A DNA stretch of 7,814 bases from DATBGO01 sp050011895 (GTDB lineage Bacteria > Actinomycetota > Actinomycetes > Streptosporangiales > Streptosporangiaceae), in contig JBEKIF010000128.1 in the NCBI GenBank assembly GCA_050011895.1, positions 1 through 7,814 of the forward strand. Reading direction: 5' to 3'. Positions 6,438 through 7,814 of the stretch are shown here, in pieces; the first letter of the stretch is position 1, and every line of letters starts with the position of its first letter. A program made the position numbers and the translations under genes. The notes under the pieces were generated by a model. That model did no database searches. It saw nothing but the letters and a program-made list of their open reading frames with translations, and was not told the DNA's origin.

Positions 6438-6839
6438 GCGACCTCCATGACGGCTGCGATCGGCCGGCCAGTCCTGGCCGGCTCGCTGCCGGGCCAGGTT
6501 CAGAGGTCCACAGTAATCTCAATGGTGAGGTTGCGGGCCGTGCGGCCGAGGGCAAACTTGCCGCTATAGCTACGGCCAAGGGCAAAGTACGGCGGCAAGG
6601 ACCGCCCTGGTCCAGGCCCGCAATGGCGATGCCCGCAGGGTCGGCCATGCGGACCGCGACGCCGCGTTGCGGATTTGGAACTGGCGGCTGGGCCGGGGTC
6701 TACTTCCTGGCGTTCTTGAACCCTCTCGGGGACAACCGGACCCAGCCCTTACCGCCAGGTTGGCCAGCCCTGCCAGCGTAGGCGAGGCAGCGATCGAGTT
6801 CGATTCATTTATCGCTCATCAGCGTGACGGCCATTCGTC
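6438..6839. other. Intergenic stretch without a secure gene, with repeat-rich core at 6543-6599
   Basis: No recognisable gene is present. The plus strand has a 52-codon frame (ATG 6623 to TAG 6781) containing GTGGWAGVYFLAFL, a short hydrophobic stretch, but it has no ribosome site. The minus strand has a frame ending at 6500-6502 whose tail reads SGKFALGRTARNLTIEITVD, a beta-strand-like pattern with no start, perhaps the 3' end of a lost gene. CGGCCGAGGGCAAA (6543-6556) recurs as CGGCCAAGGGCAAA (6573-6586), 30 bases apart. CTTGCCGC (6557-6564) and GCGGCAAG (6592-6599) are perfect inverted arms. The hydrolase promoter should lie in the lower part of this stretch. Confidence 0.4.
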
Positions 6840-7496
6840 TCATCGCGGCTGCGGTGTCAGGGCGGCGGGCAGGTGAATGGTGGAGCCGCCCAGGAGGGCA
6901 GGGGCGTCGTTGCCGGCCCGGCGTAGTTCGATGACGCCCGCGTTGGGGATCAGGTAGTGGCTGGCGAAGCGGCGGAAGCTGCGCATCTGGTCCTGGTCGG
7001 GGGTGGTGATACCGGTCAGTAGCGACCACGCGACAGCGCGCATGAACAGCCCGTGGGTGAACACCACCACCGGCCCGGATCTCTGCGCGCTGAGCCGGCC
7101 CACGAAGTCGGCGGTGCGGCGGAGCAGGCCGGTGAAGGACTCTGCTCCGGGGCTGGCGTGATGGGGGTCGGCCTGGTCCCAATACGCCCGGGCGTATGGC
7201 TGGCGTTCCCCGGCGGTGCTGGCGCGCCCGTGCAGGTCGCCGAGGTAGGTGAACTCCTGGACGGGCCATTCCTGGCACGCGGCTGCGGGGAACCGGCTGA
7301 TCGTCGGCTGCGCGGTCTGGCGGGCCCGCAGATAGGGCGATGTCACGATCAGGGCCGGGACGTCAGCTAGTACCCGCGCGATCTGCCTGGCCTGCCGGTG
7401 CCCGTCCAGGGTCAGCGAGGCCGAGCCCGGATCGGCGGAGGGCAGTCCCGCGTTGGATTCGCTTTCACCATGACGGATCAGGAACACCCGGATCAC
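6840..7496 (-). CDS. Histidine phosphatase family protein (phosphoglycerate-mutase-like)
   Basis: The 218-residue product begins VIRVFLIRHGES, placing the phosphorylated His9 in the RHG motif at residues 8-10. SPYLRARQTA at 53-62 supplies the phosphate-binding Arg57, the Glu in EFTYLGDL at 81-88 fits the proton donor, and THG at 147-149 gives the second catalytic His148. All core residues of branch-1 histidine phosphatases are therefore visible. The family covers phosphoglycerate mutases and many phosphatases acting on sugars, cofactors, nucleotides or proteins; the sequence does not choose between them. Many members are 200-220 residues, which fits. The GTG at 7496 is chosen because AGGAGG stands 5 bases upstream; the frame extends to 7646, but that would add 50 residues before the first strand and run through the promoter region. 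It is divergent from the partial gene at the right edge. Confidence 0.92.
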   Translation of the reverse strand: MIRVFLIRHGESESNAGLPSADPGSASLTLDGHRQARQIARVLADVPALIVTSPYLRARQTAQPTISRFPAAACQEWPVQEFTYLGDLHGRASTAGERQPYARAYWDQADPHHASPGAESFTGLLRRTADFVGRLSAQRSGPVVVFTHGLFMRAVAWSLLTGITTPDQDQMRSFRRFASHYLIPNAGVIELRRAGNDAPALLGGSTIHLPAALTPQPR

Positions 7497-7501
7497 GCCA
7501 G

Positions 7502-7507
7502 CCTCCT
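7502..7507 (-). promoter_or_regulatory. Ribosome binding site of the histidine phosphatase
   Basis: AGGAGG on the minus strand, 5 bases before the GTG at 7496. It fixes this start against the longer open frame. Confidence 0.75.
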
Positions 7508-7536
7508 GATCCGATTGCGTGACGAGATTCTGGCAA

Positions 7537-7600
7537 TGGCGCCATGATGCAGCATCTTCCGTTGCCACGGAATGCGCGCTCATGCTGCTGCGAGCGCGCA
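7537..7600. promoter_or_regulatory. Palindrome-rich divergent promoter region
   Basis: This segment lies between two divergent starts (7496 and about 7633). It holds TGGCGCCA (7537-7544, perfect palindrome), GATGC-A-GCATC (7546-7556), and TGCGCGCTC (7573-7581) with GAGCGCGCA (7592-7600), a perfect 9-base inverted repeat around a 10-base spacer. The last is the strongest candidate for an operator or an RNA hairpin. No adjacent regulator is visible to bind it. Confidence 0.4.
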
Positions 7601-7632
7601 ACTTGCCGAGGGTATCGGCTGGTTGCCACCAG

Positions 7633-7814
7633 ATGCGGACGCGCACGACGATGACTCACATGGCAATGGTGTACCGCCGGCCGGTAGGCGTTATGCGGCA
7701 GAGCGTCAAGCCACAGCTGGCCAGCTGGGATCGAGCAGGGCATCCCAGCCAGGTGAAGCTGGCTCGCTTCCTGGCGCACGTGGACGCCATAGCCCGGCCG
7801 GTGCTGGCGACTGT
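7633..7814 (+). CDS. Hypothetical protein, N-terminal part only (runs off the right edge)
   Basis: From the ATG at 7633 the frame is open to the window end without a stop (60 codons). In-frame ATGs at 7651, 7660, 7666 and 7693 are alternatives, and none has a clear ribosome site. The predicted stretch QLASWDRAGHPSQVKLARFL, then AHVDAIARPVLA, is smooth, helix-forming and has GC-rich third positions, so it is likely coding. It vaguely resembles the start of uncharacterised actinobacterial proteins, but no function is recognised. Being divergent from the histidine phosphatase, it may share the palindromic control region. Confidence 0.5.
   Translation, partial: MRTRTTMTHMAMVYRRPVGVMRQSVKPQLASWDRAGHPSQVKLARFLAHVDAIARPVLAT

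Noticed and set aside
5802..6569. A 255-codon plus-strand frame opposite the alpha/beta hydrolase
   Set aside because: The hydrolase has a complete catalytic triad and ribosome site on the other strand; this frame has none.
1..7814. CRISPR array, tRNA, rRNA or riboswitch
   Set aside because: No regularly spaced repeat series, cloverleaf with its conserved arms, or recognisable ribosomal or aptamer core was seen on either strand by eye.

Overview
This is high-GC DNA with strong G/C preference at third codon positions, actinobacterial-type Shine-Dalgarno sites (AAAGGA, AGGAGG) and frequent GTG starts. It most likely comes from an actinomycete such as Streptomyces, Frankia or Streptosporangiales; the genus cannot be fixed from the window. 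Five substantial genes are on the minus strand: an S9 prolyl-oligopeptidase-type peptidase (running off the left edge), an atypical short-chain dehydrogenase/reductase (SDR), a DHA2/EmrB-type drug-efflux transporter, an alpha/beta hydrolase of the proline-iminopeptidase type, and a histidine-phosphatase (phosphoglycerate-mutase-like) protein. A sixth, plus-strand gene of unknown function starts near 7633 and runs off the right edge.

Layout. 1-1613: S9 peptidase. 1614-2142: a scar zone with a strong GC hairpin, the last residues of an IS5-type transposase and a frameshifted C-terminal fragment of an ImmA/IrrE-type metallopeptidase. 2129-2872: SDR. 2873-3347: intergenic, with an operator-like inverted repeat, a fragment resembling the core-binding domain of a tyrosine integrase, and a GC hairpin. 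3348-4904: transporter. 4905-4948: a 44-base gap with a 22-base-spaced direct repeat that runs a few bases into the next feature. 4949-5383: the C-terminal third of an IS66 transposase. 5384-5552: intergenic. 5553-6437: alpha/beta hydrolase. 6438-6839: about 400 bases without a secure gene but rich in short repeats. 6840-7496: histidine phosphatase. 7497-7632: divergent promoter region with several palindromes. 7633 onward: partial hypothetical gene.

The SDR and transporter sit between debris of three different mobile elements, plus a decayed metallopeptidase of a kind usually paired with an XRE-family regulator. That arrangement looks like an accessory segment shaped by repeated insertion and decay. 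The intact genes are soluble enzymes plus an efflux pump, and no single pathway can be read from them. I found no convincing new multi-gene system. The best leads are the frameshifted ImmA remnant, the SDR without its catalytic tyrosine, the repeat pair next to the transporter start, and the palindrome-rich divergent region at the right end.
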